From Flavobacteria bacterium BBFL7 (lineage in GTDB: Bacteria; Bacteroidota; Bacteroidia; Flavobacteriales; Flavobacteriaceae): a stretch of DNA of 64,000 nucleotides. The stretch spans positions 62,001-126,000 of the forward strand of contig CH672374.1 of the NCBI GenBank assembly GCA_000153385.1, given 5' to 3'. Of this stretch, positions 7,070-17,100 are shown piece by piece. Each line of letters starts with the position of its first letter. The stretch's first letter is position 1. Under the pieces are notes generated by a model, which saw nothing but the letters and a program-made list of their open reading frames with translations, ran no database searches and had not been told where the DNA came from. The position numbers and the translations under genes were made by a program.

Positions 7070-9514
7070 TTACCCTTCAAATTCGTAATCGTCGCCACCA
7101 TCGCCACCATCACCACGACCATTCTTTTTCTTTTGATTGAATCTGTACACAAAACTTAAGTTAACTTGTCTCTCTCTCCATTGAAATTCACTATCTGTTA
7201 TAAAGTCGTCTGTGATAGTTGTACCTTGTCTTTTACGGCTATTAAATAGGTCACTCACATTTAAGGAAATTGTTGCGTCGTCTCCCATAATGTCTTTGCT
7301 AGCTGCAAGATTCATCGTAAAGATTCCATCGTTAGTACTTTGTGCATTTTCTGACGCTCCACGATAGTTCAATCTAGTTTGCAAATCAATGCCAGAAGGG
7401 ATACTGAACTTTTGATTAAGTCTTGCAAAATAAGTAGTGTTCTCAAAGTCAAAATTTTGACCATTAAAATCACCATCTGTTGTGACTCTATATAGATTAA
7501 AATCAGAATTGATGGTCCACCATTTAAATGGTCTGTATGTTAATGTTAATTCATAACCTATACGCTCTTGAGTAGATAAGTTTACTGGTGTTCTTCTAAT
7601 AATAGGGTCGCCATTGTCAGTAATTTGACCGGTATCTTCTTGAATAAATTCCCAGTTGTCGTCACTACTGTTATAGTATATAGAAGTGCTTAAAGTTACT
7701 TTTTTCCACCTTCTTAAATAACCTAGGTCAACAGAATTTGTAAAAGTAGGATCCAAATCAACATTACCTTGAAATACATTAGATTCACTTGATCTACTTG
7801 GGAATGGGTTTAGAAAACGACCACGTGGTCTTCTCACACGTCGATTGTATCCTAAAGTAATATTTTCACCATCTTGAATTTCATAACCTAGATTAAGAGT
7901 AGGGAATAAGCTGCTGTAGTCTTTTTTATCAACTGTATTTACAGTCTCTTGACTAATAGTAACATTAGTATGTTCAAATCTCAAACCTGCAAGAAAAGAG
8001 AATTTTCCATATTCCTTACCATATTGACTATAGACTGCATTTACTAATTCTTCATAATCAAATGTGTTATTAAGACCGGCATCTGGAACTAATGGACCAT
8101 TAGGGAAAGTTAATTGCTCTTCTAGAAAAAATGAGTTGCTTATGTCACGATAGTTACCTCTATAACCTGCCTCAAATTGTGTGTCTTCACCTATAGGTAA
8201 TACGTAGTCAAATTGAGCCGTAGCATTTTTCTCATCTTCTTCACTTAATGTACGTTCTACATCATTAATAGTATTTGTTGTTGTCTCTGTTTCTAGAATA
8301 TTTGCATTTTGCTCTTCAACTGACGTAGAGTATTGAATACTAGCAGTAATTTTCTGTCCGTTCTCATCTAAATCATTTTTATAATCTAATGAATATTGAA
8401 TTCTTGTATCATCTTCAGATTCTGCTTCAACACGCGATGTTGCCTCATTCAAATTACCATTTGCATCTAAACGATCGATGATATTCGTATTTAAATCATC
8501 ATCATTCCCTAAACGATAAACAATGTTAGCAACAATGCTGGATTGATCATTGATAAAGTACTCAGCTCCTAAACTGGTAAAGAAATTTCTTCCCAATCTA
8601 TCAAATACACGTTCTTCATTTACAAAACTATTTTGAGCAGATGGAGATAAATATTCTGTGCTGGTAGTACTATTTCCTGGTGTTTCTCTATATCTAAAAC
8701 CTGTATTTGTAAATAAGTTCCATTTCTCGCTGCGCAAGTTACCGTTAAAGGATAATCCTAATTGAGGATTATATCCTGTATCTAATTGCATGGAACCATT
8801 AAAACCTAATAATTTATTTTTTCTAAGAATAATATTCAATATACCTGCTGTGCCTTCAGCATCATAACGTGCGCTAGGAGAAGTGATGACTTCTATTTTT
8901 TCAATAGCGTCAGACGGAATCTGTCTTAAAGCTTCGGCACCGTTAAAACCTACAAGAGCACTCGGTCTTCCATCGATAAGTATGGTTACGTTATCATTAC
9001 CTCTTAATGCAACATTACCTTCTACATCAACCGACACAGATGGTACGTTGTCTAGGACGTCACTTGCACTACCACCACGCACAGTTAAATCCTTACCTAT
9101 ATTATAAATCTTCTTATCTAATCGAATATCAACAGTAGTTTTTTCAGCAATAACAATCGCAGCATCTAATTCTGCTACATCTATTTCAAGTTCGATAGTT
9201 CCATAATCTTTATCGGCAGTAAGAACTTCTGCTTTTTTAATTAAGGTCTTAAATGTGATGTATTCCCATTTCACATCATATGTCCCAGGAACTACTTGAA
9301 TGCTATATTTCCCATCTATATCTGTTATTCCACCTTGTGGGGTAGAACCTGGGTTGGTACTTAAAAGAGATACTGTGGCAAATTCTAGAGGAGTTTTAGT
9401 AGATTTATCTACAAGTGTACCCGATATAGTTATAGTGCCTGCAGCATTAGACTCCTGTGCAAACGACAGAAAAGGGATAATTAAGAATGCGAATAATAAA
9501 TGATATAGTTTCAT
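7070..9514 (-). CDS. outer-membrane beta-barrel family TonB-type receptor
   Basis: This is an 814-residue protein with a signal peptide (MKLYHLLFAFLIIPFLSFAQ). An N-terminal CarboxypepD_reg-like domain spans about residues 28-110 (TISGTLVDKSTKTPLEFATV). A plug-like domain follows, with SVDVEGNVALRGNDNVTILI around 155-175 and SPSARYDAEGTAGI near 215. The rest is a large barrel of the OMP_b-brl_3 type. Such proteins import or bind ligands at the outer membrane, and the ligand is unknown. The extreme C-terminus (GRGDGGDGGDDYEFEG) is Gly/Asp-rich and lacks the usual terminal Phe strand, which is common in this subfamily. It is monocistronic by spacing, with 140 bp to prfB. Confidence 0.9.
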   Translation of the reverse strand: MKLYHLLFAFLIIPFLSFAQESNAAGTITISGTLVDKSTKTPLEFATVSLLSTNPGSTPQGGITDIDGKYSIQVVPGTYDVKWEYITFKTLIKKAEVLTADKDYGTIELEIDVAELDAAIVIAEKTTVDIRLDKKIYNIGKDLTVRGGSASDVLDNVPSVSVDVEGNVALRGNDNVTILIDGRPSALVGFNGAEALRQIPSDAIEKIEVITSPSARYDAEGTAGILNIILRKNKLLGFNGSMQLDTGYNPQLGLSFNGNLRSEKWNLFTNTGFRYRETPGNSTTSTEYLSPSAQNSFVNEERVFDRLGRNFFTSLGAEYFINDQSSIVANIVYRLGNDDDLNTNIIDRLDANGNLNEATSRVEAESEDDTRIQYSLDYKNDLDENGQKITASIQYSTSVEEQNANILETETTTNTINDVERTLSEEDEKNATAQFDYVLPIGEDTQFEAGYRGNYRDISNSFFLEEQLTFPNGPLVPDAGLNNTFDYEELVNAVYSQYGKEYGKFSFLAGLRFEHTNVTISQETVNTVDKKDYSSLFPTLNLGYEIQDGENITLGYNRRVRRPRGRFLNPFPSRSSESNVFQGNVDLDPTFTNSVDLGYLRRWKKVTLSTSIYYNSSDDNWEFIQEDTGQITDNGDPIIRRTPVNLSTQERIGYELTLTYRPFKWWTINSDFNLYRVTTDGDFNGQNFDFENTTYFARLNQKFSIPSGIDLQTRLNYRGASENAQSTNDGIFTMNLAASKDIMGDDATISLNVSDLFNSRKRQGTTITDDFITDSEFQWRERQVNLSFVYRFNQKKKNGRGDGGDGGDDYEFEG

Positions 9515-9655
9515 TGTAGTTTGTTTAGTTTCTACTAGGACTACAAATCTATCGGACGGTTTAAGCCGTCTATACTAAAGTTAAGTTAACTTAATGTATG
9601 TTTAATTCATCAATTGTTCAAGGCGATTTTAGGGCTAACTGCTGTATTACTAGCT

Positions 9656-10762
9656 TTATAACTCGTCAGAAGGTTTTTCTTGACCACTTTCCATTAAGAA
9701 GGCTTTAAGAAAAGCATCAATATCACCATTCATAACAGCGTCTACATTACCAGTTTCATGTGCAGTTCTGACGTCTTTCACTAATTTATAAGGATGCATG
9801 ACATAGTTACGAATTTGAGAACCCCATTCTATCTTCATTTTACCAGATTCAATTTCATCTCTTGCTGCATTCCTCTTTTGTAATTCTATTTCAAAAAGCT
9901 GTGATTTAAGCATTTGCATTGCCTTTTCACGATTTTCTAATTGAGATCTAGTTTCTGAATTATGAATTACTATACCAGATGGATGATGCGTTAAGATTGC
10001 TTTAGTCTCTACCTTATTAACATTCTGTCCACCAGCACCGCTAGAGCGAGCAAAATCCCATTTGATATCTGCTGGGTTGATATCTATTTCAATCGTGTCA
10101 TCTGCTAGAGGATAAACGTATACTGAAGCAAATGAAGTATGTCGTTTTGCATTAGAATCAAACGGAGATATACGTACTAATCGATGTACTCCGTTTTCTC
10201 CTTTTAACCATCCAAAACTGTAATCACCTTCAATTTCCAGTGTTACTGTTTTTATACCGGCAACATCACCAGCCTGAAAGTTAAGTTCTTTTACTTTATA
10301 ATTGTTTTTTTGTGCCCACATCATGTACATTCTCATCAGCATTTCTGCCCAGTCGCAGGATTCTGTTCCACCAGCTCCTGCAGTAATTTGTAGTACAGCA
10401 CTCATATCATCGCCTTCATTAGAAAGCATGTTTTTAAACTCTAACTTTTCTGTGATATCGACAGCAGCATTATATTTTGCCATGACTTCATCTTCAGAAG
10501 CATCACCTTCTTTAAAGAACTCGTAAAGTACTTCCGTATCTTCTGCTAGTGTAGTAGCCGTGGCATAATCAGTGGTCCATTGCTTTTTATTACGCAATTC
10601 TTTCATTATTAGTTCTGCGGCCTTTGCATCATTCCAGAAATCTGGAGAAAAGGTTTTCTCTTCCAGATTGGTAATCTCGATTTCTTTAGCTTCAATTTGT
10701 AAATAATCTTTTAAGGCAATAACACGTTCTTGCAGTGTTTTGAGCTGATCTATTGTGATCAT
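9656..10762 (-). CDS. prfB: peptide chain release factor 2
   Basis: This is a 368-residue class I release factor. The SPF stop-codon recognition tripeptide appears in RISPFDSNAKRH, and the GGQ peptidyl-hydrolysis motif in SSGAGGQNVNKVETK, together marking RF2 (UGA/UAA). ATG 10762 is chosen because it gives the normal family length. An in-frame ATG at 10816 would add 18 residues not typical of RF2. The frame is uninterrupted where E. coli prfB has its programmed +1 frameshift: the DYLQIEA region has no in-frame UGA. Autoregulation by frameshifting is therefore absent here. Confidence 0.95.
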   Translation of the reverse strand: MITIDQLKTLQERVIALKDYLQIEAKEIEITNLEEKTFSPDFWNDAKAAELIMKELRNKKQWTTDYATATTLAEDTEVLYEFFKEGDASEDEVMAKYNAAVDITEKLEFKNMLSNEGDDMSAVLQITAGAGGTESCDWAEMLMRMYMMWAQKNNYKVKELNFQAGDVAGIKTVTLEIEGDYSFGWLKGENGVHRLVRISPFDSNAKRHTSFASVYVYPLADDTIEIDINPADIKWDFARSSGAGGQNVNKVETKAILTHHPSGIVIHNSETRSQLENREKAMQMLKSQLFEIELQKRNAARDEIESGKMKIEWGSQIRNYVMHPYKLVKDVRTAHETGNVDAVMNGDIDAFLKAFLMESGQEKPSDEL

Positions 10763-10882
10763 ATAAGGGCAATGTTTAAATACAAAAATAGGATTATTAA
10801 ATGTTTTCTCAGCCATTCTAAGTTTTCTATAATATATAGGAACTTACTAGGATGATATATAGAGCAGTGATTATTTTTATCT

Positions 10883-10898
10883 CGCTTTCGCGAAAGCG
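10883..10898. repeat. 16-bp palindrome, copy 3
   Basis: A perfect copy lies immediately 5' of the threonine aldolase ATG at 10901, leaving two bases between. It would place a hairpin at the start of the mRNA. If the true start is the ATG at 10913, the spacing is 14 bases. Confidence 0.9.
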
Positions 10899-10900
10899 TA

Positions 10901-11923
10901 ATGAAAACAAATATGATAATAGATTTAAGAAGTGATACAGTAACTAAACCTACTGCAGCAATGATGCAAGCAATTTTAAATGCTGAGGTAGGAGATGACG
11001 TCTATAAAGAAGATCCAACGGTAAATTTATTAGAACAGCGCATTGCCAATATGTTCGGTATGGAAACAGCATTGTATTTTCCAACAGGAAGTATGGCAAA
11101 TCAAGCGGCTATAAAATTGCATACTCAACCAGGTGAACAGTTAATTTGTGATAAATATGCGCATGTATATAACTATGAAGGTGGTGGAGTATCTTTTAAT
11201 AGTGGTGTGTCTTGTAAACTAGTAGATGGTGATCGTGGAATGATTACCGCTCAACAGGTAGAGGAAAATATAAATCCGCCTGATTTTTATCATAGTCCAT
11301 TAACAACATTAGTATGTTTAGAAAACACGACTAATAAAGGTGGCGGTGCTTGCTATAGCCTAGATACATTTAAAGAAATTAAGTCTATCACCGATGAACA
11401 TCAATTAGGTTTGCATCTAGATGGAGCACGATTGTGGAATGCACTAGTAGCCACAGGTCAGAACCCTAAAGAATATGGGGAAATATTTGACACCATATCT
11501 GTTTGTTTATCTAAAGGACTAGGTGCACCTATGGGGACTGTATTGGTAGGTAATAATGATATAATGAAAAATGCTATAAGAGTACGTAAAGTGCTAGGTG
11601 GCGGAATGAGACAAGTAGGCTTTATGGCTGCTGCTGGATTATATGCATTAGATCATCATTTTCCACTGTTACAAGAGGATCATAAAAGGGCACAAGAACT
11701 GGCTGTTGCTTTATCCCAGATGGCTATTGTTACTCATGTAGAACCTGTAGAGACGAATATCGTAATATTTAATGTTAGCGATGTAAATTCATTTATAAAG
11801 TATTTAAATAATCATCAAATAATTTATAGCGATATGGGGCAAGGAAAATTGAGATTGGTTACCCATTATGACTATACAGCAAAAATGCATGAACAAATGT
11901 TGGCGGTTTTAAGAAAATTTTAA
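10901..11923 (+). CDS. low-specificity L-threonine aldolase (GntG-type PLP aldolase)
   Basis: This 340-residue PLP enzyme of the beta-eliminating lyase/threonine aldolase family has DLRSDTVTKPT at the start, GDDVYKEDPTVN near 30, DGARLWNA near 175 and the PLP lysine in CLSKGLGAPMG near 207. It cleaves threonine or allo-threonine to glycine and acetaldehyde. ATG 10901 gives MKTNMIIDLRSD; ATG 10913 (MIIDLRSD) fits the usual family start slightly better and would move the gene away from the palindrome directly upstream. It is monocistronic by spacing. Confidence 0.92.
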   Translation: MKTNMIIDLRSDTVTKPTAAMMQAILNAEVGDDVYKEDPTVNLLEQRIANMFGMETALYFPTGSMANQAAIKLHTQPGEQLICDKYAHVYNYEGGGVSFNSGVSCKLVDGDRGMITAQQVEENINPPDFYHSPLTTLVCLENTTNKGGGACYSLDTFKEIKSITDEHQLGLHLDGARLWNALVATGQNPKEYGEIFDTISVCLSKGLGAPMGTVLVGNNDIMKNAIRVRKVLGGGMRQVGFMAAAGLYALDHHFPLLQEDHKRAQELAVALSQMAIVTHVEPVETNIVIFNVSDVNSFIKYLNNHQIIYSDMGQGKLRLVTHYDYTAKMHEQMLAVLRKF

Positions 11924-12086
11924 TATATTTATAGTTGTAGAGTCCTGTTTTTGTGTAGTTAGTCGGATATTTTTATCGTTTTAACAAAGTGTTATCATTT
12001 AGCGTTAAAAAAATTCCTGTGTAGCTCTTCAATTGACTGACCTTTGCAACTCAAATTAATTAATTAAACAAATTAACACCTCAAAA

Positions 12087-13193
12087 ATGAAAAGACTAAT
12101 ACTTTCTTTAGTAGCTGTAGCTACTGCGACTGTAGGTTTTGCACAAGACTTACCTTCTAATCCAGAGCCAGGAAAATGTTATGTACGCTGTACTACTCCA
12201 GACGTATATGAAAATGAAACTGTATCGATTCAATCTACACCTTCTTATAAGAAATTAAGTGTAGTACCTGCAACTTATGAAACTGTAACTGAAAGAGTTC
12301 TTGTAAAAGAAGCTGCTAAACAATTACGTGTAATTCCTGCAACTTATAAGACAGAAACACGTACTTATGTAAAAAAGCAAGCTGGATCTACGATTACTAT
12401 TTCTCCAGCATCTTTTGGAAAGTCTACTGAGACTATCGAAATTAAGCCTGCATATGCACAGTGGGAAATGAGTTCAGTACCACCAGCAGAGTGTACTTCG
12501 TCTAACCCAGACGACTGTCGTTACTGGTGTTATAAAGGTTACCCAGCAGAGTATACTACTGTTTCTGTAACAACTCTTGCAAATGACGCTAGTTTTAACA
12601 GAGTTCCTGTTGCTGAGCAGTCTGGTACTTATACTGTACGTGTAGTTGATCAACCAGCTCGTGTTGAAGAAATTGAAATCCCTGCAGAATATGCTAACAT
12701 CACTCGTACTATTCTTAAGTCTGATGCAGCTACTACTGAGTCTGTAGTTCCTTCTACTCAACAAACGATTACTCGTGAGAAATTAGTTTCTAAAGGTGGT
12801 CTTACTGTATGGTCTGAGGTAGATTGTGCTCTTGTTGAAGAGAACAACCTTCAAATCAACTGGGCAACTGGTAGCTCTACATTAACTGCTGCTGATAAAG
12901 CTGAGATTGATGCAAAATTACTTTCTGTTCTTAATAACACTCCAGGTTCTAAAGTAGAAGTTGCTTCTCATACTGATTCTAGAGGTTCTAAGACTTCTAA
13001 CCAAGCTCTTTCTGAAAGACGTGCACAGTCTGTTGCAAACTACCTTATCTCTAAAGGTATCAACAACTCTCGTATCGTTGCAAATGGTTACGGTGAAAAT
13101 CGTCTTAAAAACCGTTGTGCTGATGGAGTTTCTTGTACTGAGCGTGAGCACAAAGCAAACCGTCGTACTACATTCCGTTTGATCAACAACTAA
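12087..13193 (+). CDS. OmpA family outer-membrane protein with internal repeats
   Basis: The 368-residue protein has a signal peptide (MKRLILSLVAVATATVGFAQ). The N-terminal two-thirds is built of repeated beta units of the form PATYxTxTERVLVKxA (near 68, 92 and 190), suggesting duplicated strands. The C-terminal OmpA/MotB domain begins at about 250 (NWATGSSTLTAADKAEID) and carries the peptidoglycan-binding SHTDSRGS motif (Asp/Arg) near 293. It probably anchors the outer membrane to peptidoglycan. The coding region uses more C-ending codons (AAC, CGT) than its neighbours, which suggests high expression. A near-consensus -7 element (GACCTTTG) lies about 45 bp upstream, and a strong terminator follows. 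Confidence 0.92.
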   Translation: MKRLILSLVAVATATVGFAQDLPSNPEPGKCYVRCTTPDVYENETVSIQSTPSYKKLSVVPATYETVTERVLVKEAAKQLRVIPATYKTETRTYVKKQAGSTITISPASFGKSTETIEIKPAYAQWEMSSVPPAECTSSNPDDCRYWCYKGYPAEYTTVSVTTLANDASFNRVPVAEQSGTYTVRVVDQPARVEEIEIPAEYANITRTILKSDAATTESVVPSTQQTITREKLVSKGGLTVWSEVDCALVEENNLQINWATGSSTLTAADKAEIDAKLLSVLNNTPGSKVEVASHTDSRGSKTSNQALSERRAQSVANYLISKGINNSRIVANGYGENRLKNRCADGVSCTEREHKANRRTTFRLINN

Positions 13194-13228
13194 TCATTGA
13201 TTAGTAGTCGATAGACAATCTAAAATAA

Positions 13229-13262
13229 AAAAATCCCGTCTAGTTTACTAGACGGGATTTTT
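13229..13262. terminator. strong bidirectional intrinsic terminator
   Basis: A perfect hairpin (AAAAATCCCGTCTAG / CTAGACGGGATTTTT, loop TTTA) lies 35 bp after the ompA-like stop, flanked by A and T runs. It can serve both the + strand OmpA gene and the converging - strand ybaB gene. Confidence 0.93.
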
Positions 13263-13301
13263 GTTTATTATTAATTATGAAACTACATGTTAGCATTAAC
13301 T

Positions 13302-13625
13302 TTATTTAAACATGTCCATTCCTGGTATGTTAGGCATACCATCTTTAGCAACAGCGGCCACTTCATTTTCATAAATACCTTCAGCCTTTTGTAAAGCTTT
13401 ATTCATTACTAGAATTAAATAATCCTCTAGCTGTTCTTTATCTTCTAGTAAAGAATCATCGATTTGGATACTTTTTAAAGTACGACTGGCCGTAACTGTA
13501 ATTTTTAATAAGTCATCAGAAGATTTTTCGTCTATAAGAACAGTATCCATTCTTTTCTTAGTCTCTTCTACTTTTTGTTGGGTCTCTTTTAATTTACCCA
13601 TCATTCCCATCATATCTCCAAACAT
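13302..13625 (-). CDS. ybaB: YbaB/EbfC family nucleoid-associated protein
   Basis: The 107-residue protein has the YbaB layout: an N-terminal helix ([19 protein letters not shown]), a central beta-sheet ([16 protein letters not shown]) and a C-terminal helix with NKALQKAEG, followed by a Met/Pro/Gly-rich tail ([11 protein letters not shown]). These proteins form dimers that bind DNA with weak sequence preference. In many bacteria ybaB follows dnaX and recR, but here it stands alone, divergent from the oligopeptidase gene with a 104-bp gap. Confidence 0.9.
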   Translation of the reverse strand: MFGDMMGMMGKLKETQQKVEETKKRMDTVLIDEKSSDDLLKITVTASRTLKSIQIDDSLLEDKEQLEDYLILVMNKALQKAEGIYENEVAAVAKDGMPNIPGMDMFK

Positions 13626-13729
13626 AATTTTAAATTTTAATTGTTTGCAACAAAATTATAACATCCGTTAAACCTCACCTAAATAAGAGGTCTGTTTTAT
13701 ATATTGCACCGTTTTTACTACAAGCACAA

Positions 13730-15787
13730 ATGAAAGAGCATCAAGCACCGATTGCAAAGAAGATACCTCACGTACACGAGGCCCATGGACATCAACGTAT
13801 TGATAATTATCACTGGATGACACAACGAGATGCACCAGAAGTCGTAGATTATCTGACACAAGAAAATGACTACTATGATAAGATGTCATTGCATACTGAG
13901 CAGCTTAAAGTAGATTTATTTGAGGAAATTAAGAGTCGTATTAATGAGGATGATGAATCTGTGCCATATTTCTGGAACGGCTACTGGTATTATACTAAAA
14001 TGAAAAAAGGAGAAAGTTATCCTTTTTATTACCGTAAAAAGGATTTGCTTTCTAATGTAGAAGAACTTCTTTTTAATGTGAATGAGATGGCTGTAGGTCA
14101 TGATTTTTTTCAGTTGACAGGAATGAGTGTCTCTCCAGATAATAGGATGGTATCTTATGGTGTCGATACAGTAGGAAGACGTCAGTACACCATTTATGTT
14201 AAAAATCTTATCTCAAATGAAGTTTTACCACAGTCTCTAGAGTTAACCACTGGCGGTGCTGTATGGGATGCTGGTAACACAACCTTGTTTTTTGTTAGAA
14301 AAGATGAGCAAACTTTGAGAGCTAATCAGATTTTTAAATATAAGTTAGGAGATCATCCAGAGAATGCTTCTATAGTATATCAAGAAGATGATGAAATTTA
14401 TAACTGCTATGTGTATAAGTCTAAATCAAGAGAATATATAATGATTAAATCTTCATCCACTTTAACAGATGAAGTACGATTTATTAAAGCAGATCAACCG
14501 GATAGTGAATTTAAAATTGTCCAACCTCGCACAGATGAGTTGGAATATAGTGTGTTGCACTACGGTGATCATTTTTATATTATGACTAATAAGGATGACG
14601 CTACCAATTTTAAAATTATGAAGACTGAGGTCTCTAAACCAGAAATGGAGAATTGGGTTGATTTGATTCCACATCATCCAGATGTTTTACTAGAAGACTT
14701 TGAAATATTTAAAAAGTATTTGGTGATTTCTGACCGCTTTAATGGATTAAATAGAATCCGTATTAAATCTTGGGATCATACAGTTGATTACTTTTTACCT
14801 TTTGATAATGAAACTTACACAGCATTTACTGGTGGGAATTATGATTTTGATACCGTTAAGTTAAGGTATCAATATAACTCATTAACTACACCACCATCTG
14901 TGATAGAGTTTGATATGGATACTAGGGAAGAGGTTGTGCTAAAAACACAAAAAATTCAAGATCCCTTGTTCTCTGCAGATGATTATACCTCAGAACGAGT
15001 ATGGGCAACTGCAAAAGATGGAGTTAAGGTACCTATCAGTCTAGTCTATAAAAAAGACCTTAAAAGAGAATCCGGAAATCCATTACTATTATATGGTTAT
15101 GGTAGTTATGGATCAACTATAGATCCTTACTTCTCCATTTCCAGATTAAGCTTATTAAACCGAGGTTTTATTTATGCTATTGCACATATACGTGGTAGTG
15201 AGTATCTAGGTAGACCATGGTATGAAGATGGTAAAATGTTTGCAAAACGTAATACATTTACTGACTTTATAGCTTGTAGTGAACATCTTATAAATGAAGG
15301 ATATACTTCTTCATCACACCTATACGCGAGTGGCGGATCTGCAGGTGGTTTATTAATGGGCGCTGTCATGAATATGGCTCCACAATTATACAATGGTATA
15401 TTAAGTGCTGTACCATTTGTGGATGTGGTAACGACTATGCTAGATGACTCCATACCATTGACTACTGGAGAATATGATGAATGGGGAAACCCTAATCACA
15501 AAGATAGTTACGATTACATGTTAAGTTACTCACCATATGATCAAATAACAGCACAAGAGTATCCAAATTTACTCGTGACAACAGGTTATCACGATTCTCA
15601 AGTTCAATATTGGGAACCAGCAAAATGGGTAGCCAGGTTAAGAGAACTTAAAAAAGACAACAATATTTTGTTATTTAAAACAGACATGACTAGCGGTCAT
15701 AGCGGTGCCTCCGGGCGTTATGATGCGCTAAAAGAGGTTGCTATAGACTTCGCATTTTTGTTAGATTTAGAACAAATCGATAGCTAG
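13730..15787 (+). CDS. ptrB: oligopeptidase B (S9A prolyl oligopeptidase family)
   Basis: This 685-residue peptidase has no signal peptide. An N-terminal seven-bladed propeller spans about residues 70-410, preceded by the PHVHEAHGHQRIDNYHWM start typical of the family. The C-terminal alpha/beta hydrolase domain carries the nucleophile in GGSAGGLLMG near 540, the acid in YHDSQVQYWEP near 622 and the histidine in SGHSGASGRYD near 657. Oligopeptidase B cleaves short peptides after Arg or Lys. Cytoplasmic or periplasmic location cannot be settled, but the lack of a signal favours the cytoplasm. It is followed 67 bp later by a PLP enzyme. Confidence 0.93.
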   Translation: MKEHQAPIAKKIPHVHEAHGHQRIDNYHWMTQRDAPEVVDYLTQENDYYDKMSLHTEQLKVDLFEEIKSRINEDDESVPYFWNGYWYYTKMKKGESYPFYYRKKDLLSNVEELLFNVNEMAVGHDFFQLTGMSVSPDNRMVSYGVDTVGRRQYTIYVKNLISNEVLPQSLELTTGGAVWDAGNTTLFFVRKDEQTLRANQIFKYKLGDHPENASIVYQEDDEIYNCYVYKSKSREYIMIKSSSTLTDEVRFIKADQPDSEFKIVQPRTDELEYSVLHYGDHFYIMTNKDDATNFKIMKTEVSKPEMENWVDLIPHHPDVLLEDFEIFKKYLVISDRFNGLNRIRIKSWDHTVDYFLPFDNETYTAFTGGNYDFDTVKLRYQYNSLTTPPSVIEFDMDTREEVVLKTQKIQDPLFSADDYTSERVWATAKDGVKVPISLVYKKDLKRESGNPLLLYGYGSYGSTIDPYFSISRLSLLNRGFIYAIAHIRGSEYLGRPWYEDGKMFAKRNTFTDFIACSEHLINEGYTSSSHLYASGGSAGGLLMGAVMNMAPQLYNGILSAVPFVDVVTTMLDDSIPLTTGEYDEWGNPNHKDSYDYMLSYSPYDQITAQEYPNLLVTTGYHDSQVQYWEPAKWVARLRELKKDNNILLFKTDMTSGHSGASGRYDALKEVAIDFAFLLDLEQIDS

Positions 15788-15854
15788 CAAAATTTTATGT
15801 AAATTTGCTGAGTTTTTGGAATGTTTTGAGCATTCAAAAAATTAAACCCTATTT

Positions 15855-16895
15855 ATGAATAAAGACATAAAAGCTTACGATAGTGTGCTAGATCTTATAG
15901 GTGAAACTCCACTTATTAAACTATCCACTACAACAGCTAATTTCACTGGAGAATTTTTTGCAAAAGTTGAAGCATTCAATCCAGGACACTCCTCAAAGGA
16001 TAGAATAGCACTTCATATAATTGAAGAAGCAGAACGTAAAGGAATATTAAAACCTGGTGATACTATTATCGAAACTACATCTGGTAATACAGGTTTTAGT
16101 ATAGCAATGGTTAGTCGTATTAAAGGATATGATTGTATTCTAGCGGTAAGTTCTAAGTCTAGCGCAGATAAAATAGATATGCTTAAATCTATGGGTGCAA
16201 AGGTTTATGTATGTCCTGCACATGTCAGTGCAGACGATCCACGCAGCTACTATGAAGTTGCAAAGCGTTTACATGAGGAAATTAAAAATAGTATTTATAT
16301 CAATCAATACTTCAATGAGCTCAATATAGAAGCTCATTATAAGAGTACTGGTCCTGAAATCTGGGAACAAACGGGTGGACAGATTACACACTTAGTAGCT
16401 TGTAGCGGTACTGGTGGAACTATATCTGGTACAGCACGTTTTCTTAAAGAGCAAAATCCTGATATTGAAATATTAGGTGTCGATGCATATGGTAGTGTAT
16501 TAAAGAAATATCACGAAACCAAAGAATTTGATTCTGAAGAAATATATCCATACCGTATTGAAGGACTAGGTAAAAACTTAATTCCTACAGCTACAGATTT
16601 TGATAGCATTGACTACTTTGTTAAAGTAAAGGATGAAGATGCCGCACATATGGCTCGCAAAATCTCGCAGACTGAAGGTCTTTTCGTAGGTTACACCAGT
16701 GGTGCAGCGATGCAAGCGGTAAAACTTCTCAATGATGAAGGACGTTTTGATGAAAATTCAAAAGTCGTAATCATTTTCCCAGATCATGGTTCTCGATATA
16801 TGAGTAAGATTTATAACGATCAATGGATGCAAGATCAAGGCTTCTTTGACTCAAAATCTACTGCTACAAAGCAACCTATCGAATATATCAAGTAA
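15855..16895 (+). CDS. PLP-dependent cysteine synthase family enzyme (possible cysteate synthase)
   Basis: The 346-residue fold-type II PLP enzyme has an [10 protein letters not shown] start and the PLP lysine in PGHSSKDR near 52, where cysteine synthases usually read GSVKDR. It also has the substrate loop TSGNTGFS near 78 and the phosphate loop SGTGGTISG near 183. No C-terminal CBS domains are present. Ordinary members make cysteine or cystathionine. The altered lysine motif and the next gene, a serine-palmitoyltransferase-like enzyme 205 bp downstream, raise the option that it makes L-cysteate from phosphoserine and sulfite for sulfonolipids. That role is inference. A terminator follows, so the two genes need not share a transcript. 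Confidence 0.8.
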   Translation: MNKDIKAYDSVLDLIGETPLIKLSTTTANFTGEFFAKVEAFNPGHSSKDRIALHIIEEAERKGILKPGDTIIETTSGNTGFSIAMVSRIKGYDCILAVSSKSSADKIDMLKSMGAKVYVCPAHVSADDPRSYYEVAKRLHEEIKNSIYINQYFNELNIEAHYKSTGPEIWEQTGGQITHLVACSGTGGTISGTARFLKEQNPDIEILGVDAYGSVLKKYHETKEFDSEEIYPYRIEGLGKNLIPTATDFDSIDYFVKVKDEDAAHMARKISQTEGLFVGYTSGAAMQAVKLLNDEGRFDENSKVVIIFPDHGSRYMSKIYNDQWMQDQGFFDSKSTATKQPIEYIK

Positions 16896-16918
16896 TCCTT
16901 ATATAATTTTTTACAACT

Positions 16919-16956
16919 TAAACTGCTGTCTATTAATTAGATAGCAGTTTTTTTTT
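16919..16956 (+). terminator. intrinsic terminator
   Basis: The stem AAACTGCTGTCTA / TAGATAGCAGTTT is followed by a run of T residues, 24 bp after the cysteine-synthase-family stop. Confidence 0.88.
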
Positions 16957-16958
16957 AT

Positions 16959-16973
16959 GCTTTCGCGAAAGCG
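16959..16973. repeat. 16-bp palindrome, copy 4 (15 of 16)
   Basis: GCTTTCGCGAAAGCG lies directly behind the terminator T-run. The first C of the 16-mer is changed to T. Confidence 0.85.
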
Positions 16974-17074
16974 TAAAAACTAACACATGTTAACTATCTA
17001 TTTATCAACAGGTTATTGTTATAAACTTATTTACTATGCGCGCATAATGAATGGTCAATTTGCAATTAGAATTG

Positions 17075-17082
17075 TATCTTTG
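17075..17082 (+). promoter_or_regulatory. Bacteroidota -7 promoter element
   Basis: TATCTTTG is an exact match to the flavobacterial -7 consensus TAnnTTTG, 18 bp before the start of the alpha-oxoamine synthase gene. A TTTG lies 12 bp upstream, which is closer than the usual -33 spacing, so only the -7 element is claimed. Confidence 0.5.
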
Positions 17083-17100
17083 CATGTTTAAAATATTCTT

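Noticed and set aside
9656-10762. Programmed +1 frameshift in prfB
   Set aside because: The frame is continuous across the expected site and has no UGA.
16959-16973. Palindrome copies as the main terminators
   Set aside because: Separate classical hairpins with T-runs are found next to several copies, and the palindromes lack T-tracts and also occur inside genes.
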